Made by a program: the position numbers and the translations under genes. Under the pieces are notes generated by a model, which did not search any database, was not told the DNA's origin, and saw nothing but the letters and a program-made list of their open reading frames with translations. From Sympetrum striolatum (taxonomy: Eukaryota; Arthropoda; Insecta; Odonata; Libellulidae), in assembly GCA_947579665.1 (NCBI GenBank), contig CANPUZ010000058.1, positions 124,001 through 188,000 of the forward strand: DNA of 64,000 bases, written 5' to 3'. Position 1 is the stretch's first letter; every line of letters starts with the position of its first letter. Shown piece after piece: positions 45,179-57,222 of the stretch.

Positions 45179-47060
45179 AAGATTGTCTGAATGTTTAAGA
45201 CCTTTTTGAAAGGTAAATCTACCAATTCAATTTGTCACATTTCGTGAATGATCCTTTTAGAAAGTATTCGTGAATTTTTTTAACGAAATATCCTTTTCAA
45301 TTTGTTATTAATTAAATGAAATGTTTAAACATGTGCCTAAATTGCAGTGGCTTATATAATTGATGTTTTTTCCTATTTAAAATTGACTTAAGAGTTTGAA
45401 ACTCGGGGAATATATAGCAGAGGGTTTCGATTTATTTAAGCAAAATTACGCTACGACTTAAATGCCATCTGTCGGGAAAAAATGAAGATGAATTTCACCG
45501 GAAAAAAGTGAAAATATGGAGAAAAATGAAATATCAGTATTTTTTCATGAAAATTTCAGTTTATGAGTATCCGACTGTTAAAAAACGATTAGTTTTACTT
45601 CGAAAATATTAAAATCGATCTTTAACAGTGTTACCAACGTATGAAAATGTTATTTTTTTGAACATTTCTCGTATCAGGCTAAATTTTGGGCCCATGAATC
45701 ACATTTTAAACTAATTGTTATTAATAAACGTATATATTAACCTTTATCCAGCCTAATGAATTCACATAGCAGGGGTACCAGCATTTAAAAACAAATAAGT
45801 CAAAAGTATTTATTGCGTAGCTCTTTGTTGCTATGCTGAGAATATATGAACGCAGATAAACTCAGTGGGCATTGGTAAATTATTCTGTGATCCTTTTAGA
45901 GAATTTTAAGCATTATAAATGCATTTAAGAAATATTCCGTAAATTCTTTAAAATAACAGTAAAATCTTGTTTTTTGGAAATTTTTTTCCGGTTGGTATCC
46001 GTGCTGTGGTGTTTGTCATTCTTGTGGTGCTTAGCAATGAATTAGTTTATGTACAGGTGCTTATAAATTATTGAAATATTGTTTAGATAATCATTTATAT
46101 TTAATTTCGTAAATTTGGTAACACTGTTAAAATTGCGTAATTATTATCGCTTGAAATTGACGAAATTGTCATAAAATCACGATAAAGTAGACATCTTTAC
46201 AAATCGTCAATTTGGTTGAATTATCTTCATTAGTTTTTGTGTTACAGAAGGAAATGCACAGTCTGGGGTTATATTGACCCCAAGAGACAAATTAAGGGAT
46301 AAGTCGGACTTTCACCAAAGAAAAACATTTTTCACTCTCTTTAAAGCTCACTTTCTCGCGCGTTTAATAATAATAATGAATTTAATGTAATGGTTCGTAC
46401 ATTTTCCACTTGAGACGTGCATTTAAATTGACCTCGTGAACAGGCCTTCAAAGACGCATAATTATTGTTTGATTGTTGTTTTGATTGTTGTTATTGGTTG
46501 CCGCTTTCGTTGGTCGCAGTTATGTCCTTGCTATTGTCGCGCCGAACTGAATTCATCGTTAATTTTCACCTGATTGAATTTAATTTGATTAAAGATTTAT
46601 TTTCGACCTTCCGAATGTCAAATTAGGGGGGAAGGTCTGTCCCATTGTTGTAGGAATACTCATTATTGGCACTGTATCCATTATTGTAACTCTATTGTCG
46701 CAGAGAGTAGGTCGACAATTGTGTTGTCATGGCGACTAGAGAGTTTTCCCTTTAAACAGCTTTAAATCCGATTTCCCTATTTGAAATACCTACTTTTTAT
46801 CGTTTTTTTTAAAGAATTACGATTTATGCGTATATTTACGTAGCCATGGGTAGTGCAACCGTATGTATACGTGAAATACCGTTCATAGGCTGGTATTTTG
46901 CTTTGCTAGGGCAAGAATGGGCATGATAAGCCAGTTTGGGGGGGATTTGATATCACTCTTTGATTAGGTGGAACGTATAAAAATACGAAACGTAATAACT
47001 TGAGATTTAGTCAAGATATTTATTAGCGGTTTCCCTCTAGAAGTAACTCAAAATGTATTT
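45179..47060. other. AT-rich DNA with scattered palindromes
   Basis: Holds GGGGT-TATATTG-ACCCC at 46265-46281 and an X-box-like GTTGTC-AT-GGCGAC at 46723-46736. No gene was recognised. Confidence 0.45.
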
Positions 47061-47303
47061 TTAAACAGAGTTAATACACCTCGATGTGTGCACCATTAGA
47101 AAGACGTCTAAATCTGTATTCAACTTCTTCCCGAGTGTTTTGCAGGCGTGACATTTGCAATAACTTAAAGGAATTTGATGGCGCAGTTCCGGTAGATCAC
47201 CAACTGGTGTCTTGTGCACTTGGTTCTCGATAAACACCCACGGAAAAGTCATGTCTGGGTTTATAATCGATGGACCAATCAAGCGATCTAAGAACTCATA
47301 CAA
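47061..47303 (-). pseudogene. C-terminal relic of a DDE (mariner/IS630-like) transposase
   Basis: The frame reads VHKTPVGDLPELRHQIPLSY and continues with a Cys/Leu-rich helix to a stop. This resembles the tail of IS630/Tc1-mariner-type transposases after the last catalytic region (typically '.VYKTPV.DL..LR.RI', then a segment ending 'R...IE'). The frame opens on TTG and only about 80 residues remain, so the catalytic core is gone. CCCGGACACCCTGG at 47440-47453 might be a remnant of an element end. The family assignment is from memory of the motif and is tentative. Confidence 0.45.
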
Positions 47304-48920
47304 ATCCCTCGCAATTAAAAATGGTGCGCCATCTTCAAGCGAACACAGAAACTAACATTCTGAGTTACATTTAGAAGCAAACCGCTGATTAATATCTCAA
47401 TTACTTCCCAAGTTATTGCATTTTGTCTTTTTATTCGATTTACCCGGACACCCTGGGGGGGTGGTATATTGATTATCTTCGCTTCGATGGACAAGAATTT
47501 TGTTGCCGGATTTCATTTCGCTCTTTTGAAATCTTTGATTTGTTTACAATTTCTGATACCTTCTTCAAACACATGCAAACGTATATATGCGTGTTTTCGT
47601 GCATACTGGTCGTATATATACGGGGTCGTTGGAATTTTGATTTTTTTCGCTTCGTTCGCAATCGCGAGTGAGTATACGTGGGACGACAATGTCGTCTGCT
47701 TAATTCGGTTTCGTTTTGATTGTCGCGGGCGACTGCTCTGTTGCGTTACTGTTGCTATAGTTAACAATTAAGGTTGCCAAAGGAAAGGGATTGATTGTTT
47801 AAACAGCGGAAAGGTATCCATTGGTTTATCTTTCGTCATCGATTTGGTCAGTGGATTTTGTTGATTTTTTTCTTCTGTTTTCAGTTCAATTCTCTCTTTT
47901 TGAATCACAACACGTAAGTTGGGTGTTGTGAAGTAGTTTTTATGATTAAGAGAGTTTATAAGAGTTATGATTAATCATAAATTGGAACTGAAATGAATCT
48001 ATTTGGTTTAGAACCGCCGATTAAAGTTAATTATTTAATTATTGCATCTATTACTGATGAAGTGGTAACAGAACTCAACATCGACGAATCTGACACAGTT
48101 AATAGCATACTCACGAGTTATTAAACTTATTGATTAGCACTATTAGTCATTAAAACATATTATAATCTACGTTAGTTTTTAACGAAAGAGTTTCTTTCAA
48201 GTGAATATACACGAACAGACGTACAAAAGCCTCTTTTGTTCAATAATTGATTGGTTTCCGTTGCTCTGTTGTTATTTATAATAAAGTCAGCGGTTGCATT
48301 CTGTGATTTTGAAGCTGTTTTTTTAATTTTTACTATCGGGGTAAGTTCACCTCGTGTGGTAAATATTTTGGGGTTGCTGTAGACCCCAAGTTGTCCAGAA
48401 GTGCTTTCGTTGAAATGTAATTAGAAAACAATAGGATTGTCGTAGCTAAGGACGAATTTATGACTGTTTAATTAGGCTCTTTATTGTTGTTGATTGTCGT
48501 CTTGTCGGTAGGGTCAACAATTGAAGTTGCTTAGGTGATTGATTGATTATCCCGTTTTCATTTCGTTTATGCTGTGTTTTTCATTCGAATTTATTGATTT
48601 TTATTCCTATTCGTTTGCTCTCGGAGAGATTTTGAAAGTAACTGTTGAGTTTTAAAGAATTAATTTCAATTAATTAATTCTGTATCGACATCGCGTCAAA
48701 TAACGAAGGAACGCCATTTTTCCGAATTCCCTTCTTAAGTTTGGAAGCAGATCTGTGCTAAATCGACAAGTTGAAAGAGGCGAGGTTGTTTAGCTATTTA
48801 TTATATTCATACGCTGTGAGAAAACTTTGCGTCCCTTTTTAATCGTGGTGCGTGCTCGGAGGAGAGTGACATTAGGCACGGTTAAAGCTTATGTAGAGGA
48901 GAATAGGCGAAAGCTAATAT
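47304..48920. other. AT-rich DNA, no gene recognised
   Basis: Includes a paired GGGGT site: a degenerate copy at 48348-48364 and an 18-bp variant GGGGT-N8-ACCCC at 48370-48387, again 22 bp apart. Overlapping frames at 47423-47771 show no motif. Confidence 0.4.
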
Positions 48921-48924
48921 CTTT

Positions 48925-49240
48925 GTCCAGAGTATCCTTGGTTCGATTCCGGACGACTAGAATCGTCTTTCTCATAAGAAATGCACGTAAAGTTCGTTTT
49001 GATCGATTGCAGACATTTTTTCTTTTGCATAACTAAATCAGAAATAATGGTCGTACGAAATCGAGATGAACACCAAAAGAAAGGAAATTGAACAAAGATT
49101 TTTATTCTGGTCGTAGAATATCGTATTAGAGTCGAAATTTAGAGAATTCAGGCAAAAAAGACGGAAATTTTGCGTGATTTTTGTGGGCGTAAACAATTCC
49201 CTAACGACGAAGGTGATTGTTGAACTCTCGTACGGAAATA
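48925..49240 (+). repeat. Second-family repeat
   Basis: Head CCTTGGTTCGATTCCGG near 48936-48952, GACGACTAGAATCGTC, and then the full body to 'ttccctaacgacgaaggtgattgttgaactc'. Confidence 0.9.
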
Positions 49241-49601
49241 GGCTCATAAGAAATGTATTGGGGAAAGAGACGACATTTTATGACAATAAAACCATGAGTA
49301 AACGTGGGAAATTGAAATTTCGGCTACCTCTTATCTCATGCGTCTATATGTACATTTTCTTCTGTATCTAATAGACCTATTCTTTGCGTATTTGAAAATT
49401 AAGTTGGCCTTTTTGATTATCTGATTCATATGTTTTCGATAAGTTTTAAAACATTTTTTTCGTATTTTTTATTCTCTTAAATGAACACGTTTTTGTCAAT
49501 TTTTGTTGATACAATCACGTAATGTTACTACATTTTTAGTAAACATTTTTTTTCTATTTCCTCTGCTGATTGAACAAACCTATTTTGCCATCTGTGCGCA
49601 T

Positions 49602-49640
49602 GGGGTGGGAAAAACCCCACTTTGGGGTGTTTCTGACCCC
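49602..49640. repeat. Two GGGGT-N7-ACCCC palindromes
   Basis: Copies at 49602-49618 and 49624-49640, exactly 22 bp apart, spacer ACTTT. Confidence 0.95.
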
Positions 49641-51375
49641 AAGGAAATAACATCGTCTTAACACTGGAAGGACGTCAGATGGTCGTTTCAAAACTTTCTC
49701 TTTTCGAGCGGAATATTTCCTTATATCTCCGATTTTTTTTAATATATCCCTACAGACATTTATATTTCATTGCATTTATAAGCATATAAATATTGTTTCT
49801 AAGGAATTAGCGTGATTGTTATTCTAATTTCAAATTCAGTGGAAGTAATTAACTCTTTGCTGTATCCAGGAATTTGTTTATAAACAATTTAACAGCTATT
49901 TTCCGTCGCTATATTTATAAATAACCGCCAATTTTACAGGTTTGCAACGAATATGTCCCGAAAAACATTATTTGTCATGTCTGTGACGTAAAAGTTTATA
50001 TAATATGGATTTTAGAAAACTAATTCATCTTTAAAAGTTTAAATTTAGTAGAGTCATGGGGAATACTGTGGTAGATAAATAATTCTTACAGTTTGGAGAA
50101 AGTCATGTGCTGGCCACGTCAGATTTTTTCGTATACATTTCGTCCGTGTTGGTATTCCTCATATTACTTGGGTATCTCTTAGTCCGTACTCGCCTTCTCG
50201 TATTTTAAGAATTGTAGCTCGAAAACAATTGGTTTTTTAAGGGTGGTTCAGTAAATACTTTGATAAATTGTACGATTTTTACCACATTAGCTTCAATTTC
50301 GTTGAAATATTAAAAACCAGTCGTTAGTACAATTTTCTCGAGCTAAGAGCGACTTAAAGCCAAAAAGAATACAATCTAAAAAAAAAAATATCGGACTTTT
50401 CGCCCGTTTTTTTTTTAATTTGAGAATTGCGGTTATGAAATTGCGAAAATAATTGAATTGAATCGATGTTTTACTGTGTGTCGTCGAATTCCGGGCATTT
50501 TAAAGAGGAAAAGCTTCAAAAGTTGAGAGGATTTTTTCAATTTTTCCCGTTCTTCCGTCGACATTTCGAAAAATTGGGAAATGTTTGTATCTTCGAGAGC
50601 TTTAGAACGAAAACGCTATAGACAGATAGAGGTGTCCGAAAATGTTTTTTTTTCCGAAATTTGTTGATTTTAAAACCAAATTGGGGTGTTTTGTGTTTTT
50701 ATTACGTTTCCTAAATTTTTTGTTACTAATTTTCACAGAGTCTCATTTAAGCTAAGGAATAATGTTAGGCACACTTCAGCATAAACATTAAAAGAATTAG
50801 AAATGTTATTAACTGTATATTATACGAAATATTAAATTGAATTTATTTAAAACTGTGCTGTTTACACCCAAGGAAAATGCTTACACAGCTGCAGATCAAC
50901 AAAACATTATATTTTCATTAAAAATATATTAATAACGATAAATGTTGGGAAAAACAAAACATATTTCTTCGTGGAATTAATTCAAGATTTTGTGATAATG
51001 GAAAGAAAGTTTAGTGAATTTATTGCAAAAGGTCAAAGCTGAATTCGCGCAAGCAAAGATGTCACGAGTAATCAAAAATATGACAAAAATACGTAAATAA
51101 TACATTTATATATTGTACATTTATTTAAATCATACCAAAATTACATTTCCCTCTCTTACAAATGAAGCAAACATCAACAAAATCCGTGCTGCTCATTAAA
51201 ACTGCCGAAATTAGCGTTATTTCGCTAAATCGGCCAAAATTGGCGTTATTTGTAGGTGTTATTGCAAAAAACAAACGCCTCTAACTATGTAGATATCCCG
51301 AAACTATTTCGCCTGAATCTTTCGAATGTTTAAGAGAAAATACAAGCGTAAGATACATAAATTGAGCTGATAAAG
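49641..51375. other. AT-rich DNA, no gene recognised
   Basis: A short piece of the CCGGAAGT family ('cgaatatgtcccgaaaaacattattt') is at about 49948-49977. Otherwise nothing is supported. Confidence 0.4.
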
Positions 51376-51376
51376 A

Positions 51377-51637
51377 TGATTTAATAATTTTCGTCGACGT
51401 ACATTGTTTCTCAAAATATCCCCTCTCAACAATGCGACTTAACAATGTAACTCAACAATGCAACTCAACAAGGCAACATCTAAGATAATTTAATTCGCTC
51501 GTCGACCTAAAGGATATCTGTGCTTATATCGTCCATTTTTCTCAAAATCTCCCCTCCTAACAATGAAACTTAACACTGTAACTCAACAATGCCACTCAAC
51601 AATGCCACTCAACAATACAACTAAACAATGCAACTAC
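51377..51637 (+). repeat. Two ~130-bp units ending in a 12-bp AACAATGCAACT minisatellite
   Basis: 'cgtcgac...tt.ctcaaaat.tcccctc' occurs twice. Each time it is followed by runs of (CTCAACAATGCAA)-like words, at 51426-51478 and 51557-51637. Confidence 0.85.
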
Positions 51638-51989
51638 GCGTTGTAACAATGTTACCACTTTCCAGCGTTTCACTTCTAAAATTGAGTAAAATATATTTCA
51701 ATTTTCGAAACTGTTTGACTTTTAGTGATCCCAAATTTAATATGAACGAATTAAGATTTTGTTTGCACTAATTTTATGAATTTCACGTCGCGTATAATGT
51801 GCAGAAGGACAGCTGGCTCATTATATAGCCAACTGTTCACCCTTTTCTTTGATTTAAACAAAAAACATCTTCCTGGAGATATTTCAATGATTTATTACAT
51901 ATATAACCGTGTGAAAGATGAGGAATAGAGCGTGGTCATTATTCAAAGTACAAATACAGTGGAAATAATAATCTCGTGGTGTTTTTTTT

Positions 51990-52310
51990 TTTTTGGTCAA
52001 CGCATGGATTCAACAATCGTCGTCAGGGGGACTGGTTGTTTACGAGCTCAAATTTATCGAAATATTTCGCGTATCCTGGAGAAATTCTCGTAATTTCGAT
52101 TCGTAAACAATATTCCATGGCTATAATAAGAATCTTTATTCAATTTCCTTTAATTTGGTGCTTGTCTCTACTCTATAAGACAATTCCTTCTAATTTAATT
52201 CTTCAAAAGAAAAAAAGCCTGCAACCGATAAAAGTGAAGCTTACGTGTATTCCTTATGGAAATCTGTCCGAACGATCCTGGTTCGAACCCCGTAAAATTA
52301 TCGAATTTAA
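51990..52310 (-). repeat. Second-family repeat
   Basis: From 'caacaatcgtcgtcagggggactggttgtttacgagc' to the head TCCTGGTTCGAACCCCG near 52273-52289. It is followed by a shared flank ('attaagacagtact.cctgat...cagaggacac') that also follows the copy at 22700-23115. Confidence 0.85.
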
Positions 52311-52619
52311 TTAAGACAGTACTTGCTTCCTGATGTCAGAGGACACGTATGCAAAGTTTTAGACAAATCGGGCAAACGGTGTGGACTCCAATCCAAGACA
52401 AACAAACCCACAAACACACAAACCCACAGAATTTCTGCTTTATTTATATAGACAAGACATCTAACTTCCCTCATCTATGAGCTAGTAATCTCCTGACTGT
52501 AATTACGTACCTGCAATTGCTGGTTACCTTCTTACCGTAAATTTCTCGTTATCCGTGTAATATATCCGTGTGTATCCTCTTTAATCATCAGCTTTAAGGG
52601 CCTCGAGTATTTTTACGGG

Positions 52620-53084
52620 ATAACACATCGGATTCAACAATGGGATCGGTCGTCAGGGGAATGAGTTGTTTACAACCTCCAATTTTCACTAAAGTTTCGC
52701 ATATTTTACCGATAATCTCGCAAATTTGAATCGAAAATAAGATTCCACGAATTAAATAAGAATCTTCATTTGTTTTTCTTTCTTTCGGTGTTTGTCTCGT
52801 CAGCGTGCGACTATTCCTTCTAATTTAATTTCGCGAAAGAAACAAACCCTGCATGCGATGAAAATGAGTTTTACGTGTATTCTTTATGGAAAACTATCTG
52901 AGCGACCTGGGTTCGAACCCCGTAAAACTGTGGAATAAAAAGGCGACAGTGATTCCCTCCAGGTCGCAGAGGACACGTGAATAATAAAGTTAGAAGCAAA
53001 TCGGACAAACGGTGTGGCCTCCAAGACAAACACACCCACGGAATTTCGCTTATCTATTATATTTAGACGGTTCTCCGAATTCAT
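52620..53084 (-). repeat. Second-family repeat with attached spacer-like end
   Basis: From 'caacaatgggatcggtcgtcagggg' to head CCTGGGTTCGAACCCCG near 52909-52925, then the same flank as above. At 53052-53084 it ends in a diverged copy of the array spacer (ATCTATTATATTTAGACGGTTCTCCG). This links the second family to the composite array family. Confidence 0.8.
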
Positions 53085-53524
53085 TTAAATTAACTTATAA
53101 TTATCGATATTTAGATCGATTGGATATTTTTTCTCCTAACTTTTTCATTTTATATATTTTTTTGATCTCTCGTGAATGTTTGGTTCCCGGTTCGCCCGCG
53201 CCGCGGCGCTGCCATCCGTCCGCAGTTTCCAAAGACCTTATCTCTCGCGAGTGTCTGAAAATATCTCGAAAATGGGTCACACGAAAAAAAATATTTCTTT
53301 TTTTTTTTGGAAGGTCTTTATCGTCTGGATCCGCGACAATTTCTGCCAAAGTTCGCCTTTTTTTCTTACTTCGCGAACAAGTCCATCGGCTTTTATTTTG
53401 AGATGAAATTAACCGGAAGAAATGGTTAGCAATGGCTCTTTGTCACGAAAGGAAGTTTATTTACCTTAAATATTAATAATCTCGATGGGATGTTAGACCG
53501 CTCTTTAGAAATACGTTTATATTG

Positions 53525-53770
53525 AACCGTGTTCAACAATCACCTTCGTCGTTAGGGAATTGTTTACGCCCACAAAATCACACGAATTTTCCGTCTTTTT
53601 TGTCTGAATTCTCTCGATTTCGACTCGAATACGATATTTCACGACCGAAATAAGAATCTTCGTTCAATTTCCCTTCTTTTGGTGTTTATCTCGATTTCGT
53701 ACGACCATTATTTCTGATTTAAAAAAGCGAAAGAAAAAATGTCTGCAATCGATCAAAATCCTTTGTATTG
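53525..53770 (-). repeat. Second-family repeat, body
   Basis: 'caacaatcaccttcgtcgttagggaattgtttacgcccac' to 'gtctgcaatcgatcaaaat'. Headless; directly followed by another copy. Confidence 0.9.
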
Positions 53771-53784
53771 ATTCGTATAAGAGT

Positions 53785-54075
53785 CCAACAATCACCTTCG
53801 TCGTTAGGGAATTGTTTATGACCACAAAATCACACGAATTTTCCGTCTTTTTTGTCTGAATTCTCTTAATTTCGACTCTAATACGATATTCCACGACCGA
53901 AATAAGAATTTTTGTTCAATTTCCTTTCTTTTGGTGTTCGTCTCGATTTCGTACGACCATTATTTCTGGTTTAATTCCGCGAAAGAAAAAACGTCTGCAA
54001 TCGATCGGAATAAACTTATCATTCATTTCTTGAGCAGGTTATTGTGAGGCGTCTAGAGTCGAACCTAGGGATGCC
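53785..54075 (-). repeat. Second-family repeat
   Basis: Same direction and nearly the same sequence as the preceding copy (tandem pair), ending in the head GTCTAGAGTCGAACCTAGG near 54048-54066. Confidence 0.9.
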
Positions 54076-54296
54076 GACGGGGAATGAAACATGGATTTCT
54101 ATCAGTCCAGTGTAGATTAAACGAATTCCTGGATTTGACTGCTTTATCTTGTCCGGAAGTGCCAGAAATCGACGCTCAAGAATGTTTTTCATCTGTTTGC
54201 TACGGAGATTTGCTCTATCTCCAATTTAAATTCCTTATCTTCTATTATATATAGACGCTTCTCCGGATATTATACCTATATATACCATCATTCATA

Positions 54297-55396
54297 GGGG
54301 ATCAAAATTCTAACCATGTTCCACAAGTGCCACTGACTTAAACTTTTTACGACGTATTGGCCATAACGTGTAACCTCCAGGAAAAAGCCGACTTTGAACC
54401 TCGGTGTCATGGGTTCGATTCCAGAAGGCCCTGAAGTCGTGATATTCTCCATAAAGATACATGGTGGGGATTTTCGAAAATATTTTTGAGGCACTTCCCG
54501 AAAAAGTAGAGAGTTGAAATTCGAGGTATCGCTAGGAGCCATGCATATGCAAAGAAAAACATTAAGACATCTTCGACGATTATCCTTGGTTCGACGCTAG
54601 GTCAGGGCAAATAATCCCCTATTTAAAAAGCATTGCGGCGATTTTTAATTTTTTAAAATCATTTCCCAATAAGATGGAAACTTGAAACTCGGCACGTGGA
54701 TAGAGATCGTAAGTATATTCTATGTTCGCTTTTTACCGTTTCGCTGATGGTCCTTGGTTCGATCCCAGAGGGCCATTTACATTCCTCAATGCATTTCTTA
54801 TGGTGATAACGGAAGCAAATTTTAGGTACTTCCCGGCATGATATCGACTTCAAACTTTGCAGTAAATAAGATCAAGTCCTAACAAGTCATTCTGTGCATT
54901 CACAGCTGCCAATATGTCCTGGGTTCGACACCAGGCTTCTCTAAATTCAGGAACTGATCCGATTTGTAATAATTTTTTCGAACCCCTTCCCGATAATATA
55001 GAAACTTAAAACTAGGCATGTAAATAAATATCATAGGTTCATTTCAAATACGTCTTTCAGATTTCCTTGATCGTCCTTGGTTCGATCCCAGAAAGCCATT
55101 TACATAGCCCTATGCATTTTGGATGGAGATAATGGAGTCTTATTTCAGGACCTTCCCGGTATGATATGGACTTCAAACTTTGCATTTATTAGGATCGGGT
55201 CCTATTAAGTTATAATAGCCCTTTCTCATCCGCAAATAAGTCCTGGGTTCGACACCAGGCGTCTACAAAAATTAGAAATTGCTACGATTTAAAATTTTTT
55301 TTAACCTCTTCCATATAACATTGAAACTCAGAACTAGGCATGCGAATGAAGGTTAAAAATTTATTTCATATGCTTTCATAAGCAATTTTTACTCGT
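54297..55396 (+). repeat. Composite T-arm element, solitary unit F
   Basis: Six cores on the + strand near 54415, 54589, 54758, 54922, 55080 and 55247. It starts with the 'ggggatcaaaat' terminus variant seen in C1 and ends ACTCGT at 55396. The terminal hairpin is eroded (GCTTTCATAAGC). A reversed spacer (54240-54269) precedes it. Confidence 0.88.
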
Positions 55397-55409
55397 ATAT
55401 ACTTATATT

Positions 55410-56250
55410 ATTATATAACGGGATGTGATGGCCGAATTTCCTTAACCCTTAAAGGGAGGGCTAAAAAATGTCCACCACTTTTCTTTTTCGATATTTTAAG
55501 CACTTAATCGGGTAATACAGCCTCATAACTTGGTTACATTGTCAAATATAGGTTGTTATAGATATCAACTATACGTTGGTGCACTATTACGTTTTTTTTA
55601 AGCATCGTAATGAGAGTGGATATAGGCACAAAATGAACCTCCCTTGGTCTGCGGCATATAAATTAGATACAAATGGAATCACATACTTTGACAAATAGCT
55701 ACGCATTGTATTTTATAACACAATTACTGATAATTCTGTTTCATCTTCTATTTTCCTTCAATAATTAGTTCTATATTGCATTTAGGTGTTTTTACTACGA
55801 AATATACTCGCTCAGTTCGTATTTATTTGACAAATTGTTGTGCTACCATTTTTTAGCAAATTTAAGTTTCCAAGTACAAAAATGTTTAGTTTACAATGTA
55901 AAATAATTATATTATATTATTTTAAATACTTTTATTTGTGTGGTTTTGAGAAATTTATAAATGAAAACGTAGACTAAGTAAGCGAATTAAATGGTCAACA
56001 ATAAATGCCTTAATTTAGCAAAAAAAAGATAAATTCACCGCTAATTCAGGAGGCGTAAATGTTGCACGACAGAAATAATTAATTTATAATGTTAATTAAC
56101 ATTATTAACTTTACATTGTTTTACTTGAAAACAAAAATTTGCTTTATGTTTAAACAAAAGTTATAATCTTCGTTTTTGTCGAGAAAAATCAAACTTTAAT
56201 AGCGTTGCGGGAGAACTAAACATTTTCCAATTCAATTTGTTTGGGTAAAC
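55410..56250. other. AT-rich DNA including a copy of the 32.4-32.9 kb block
   Basis: 55860-56285 corresponds to 32430-32895 with an internal change of orientation. No gene. Confidence 0.55.
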
Positions 56251-56252
56251 AC

Positions 56253-56626
56253 GTGACCATGGCAACGACTTGTTATCGACTCGAAATTTTGGATTTACAG
56301 AAAAACTTTTTCGTGATCCTATATGATAAAAAAGGTATTTTTGAAATATCCTTAATGATGTTTAGTACACATAAGAGCAGAATTTTTGAGCTCTAAGGTG
56401 ACGAAAAAATTCAATTAACTATGGCAACGCCTTTTAGTTTTACCATAGCAACTAACCATAGTGACCGTGGCATTCATGGCGAATCTCTTTGTTGAGGCGA
56501 ACATAATAATCAAGTAGTTTTCAAACCTTTTTTAGTCGCTTGAGTGTGTTTCAGTTCGTATCTAGGCAACGTTAGTTAGTTTTCGATCAATGCAAAACAC
56601 CGTTTAGTTCTAACATAGCAACAAGG
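56253..56626. promoter_or_regulatory. Cluster of RFX X-box-like palindromes
   Basis: GTGACC-AT-GGCAAC (56253-56266), TTAACT-AT-GGCAAC (56415-56428), TTTACC-AT-AGCAAC (56439-56452), CTAACC-AT-AGTGAC (56452-56465), GTATCT-A-GGCAAC (near 56558) and TCTAACATAGCAAC (near 56608). RFX factors bind imperfect palindromes of the form GTNRCC-N0-3-RGYAAC. The cluster sits just where composition shifts from AT-rich to exon-like. Binding is inferred from sequence only. Confidence 0.5.
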
Positions 56627-56655
56627 CAACTTTTCACGAAGCATCTCGAATTCTT

Positions 56656-57222
56656 GTGTTTCCGTTTCGATCAGTTAATAAATTGAGTTTATCAAATAAT
56701 CAAATTTACCGTTACCGAATTATGGTGTTTTGTTTGGAAACCAAGGTGACGGTTGTAGATAAGCGATGTGAAACTTCGTTTCGTTTTCGTCCACTTCAAT
56801 TTTTCTCATCACCTAGGCGACAACGCATATTCGGCGCCTTTCTTGCGTCTAAAGGGGATTCTCGAACGGTGAAGCAACGCTGTTTTTCTCTGGTTTATCT
56901 TTTGCAATTGAATATTTCAGCTAACAGTTTTTCGTCCTTTGTTCGTAGCAAATCCGAGGAAGACCAGCATTCCACCTGCTGGAGCAGAGTTACAGGCGTT
57001 CCAGTAACTCTGCATCGAAGAATTACCTCTCACCACTGTCCCCAACCCTTTGTTTACATCGTCTGGTCCGTTGGATCCCAAGCGGACATCGGACAAACTT
57101 ACAAAGATGTTCCGACTTGCAGGGATGCCATGATGCAAGCGCTCGGGAGCTACCCAGACGTGTCAAAGGTGTTAGTCCCTGCGTATTTTACACTTACAGC
57201 CCCGCACTCCGTTGTGGTGTAG
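56656..57222 (+). CDS. Unrecognised 188-codon open frame
   Basis: The frame runs to TAG at 57220-57222 in a stretch with higher GC than the intron to its left. I see no domain, signal peptide or membrane segment. A pyrimidine-rich tract ending in CACCTAG near 56797-56818 could be a splice acceptor. The frame could therefore be part of an upstream exon or leader of the gene whose coding exon ends at 61488. It may equally be chance. Confidence 0.2.
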   Translation: MFPFRSVNKLSLSNNQIYRYRIMVFCLETKVTVVDKRCETSFRFRPLQFFSSPRRQRIFGAFLASKGDSRTVKQRCFSLVYLLQLNISANSFSSFVRSKSEEDQHSTCWSRVTGVPVTLHRRITSHHCPQPFVYIVWSVGSQADIGQTYKDVPTCRDAMMQALGSYPDVSKVLVPAYFTLTAPHSVVV

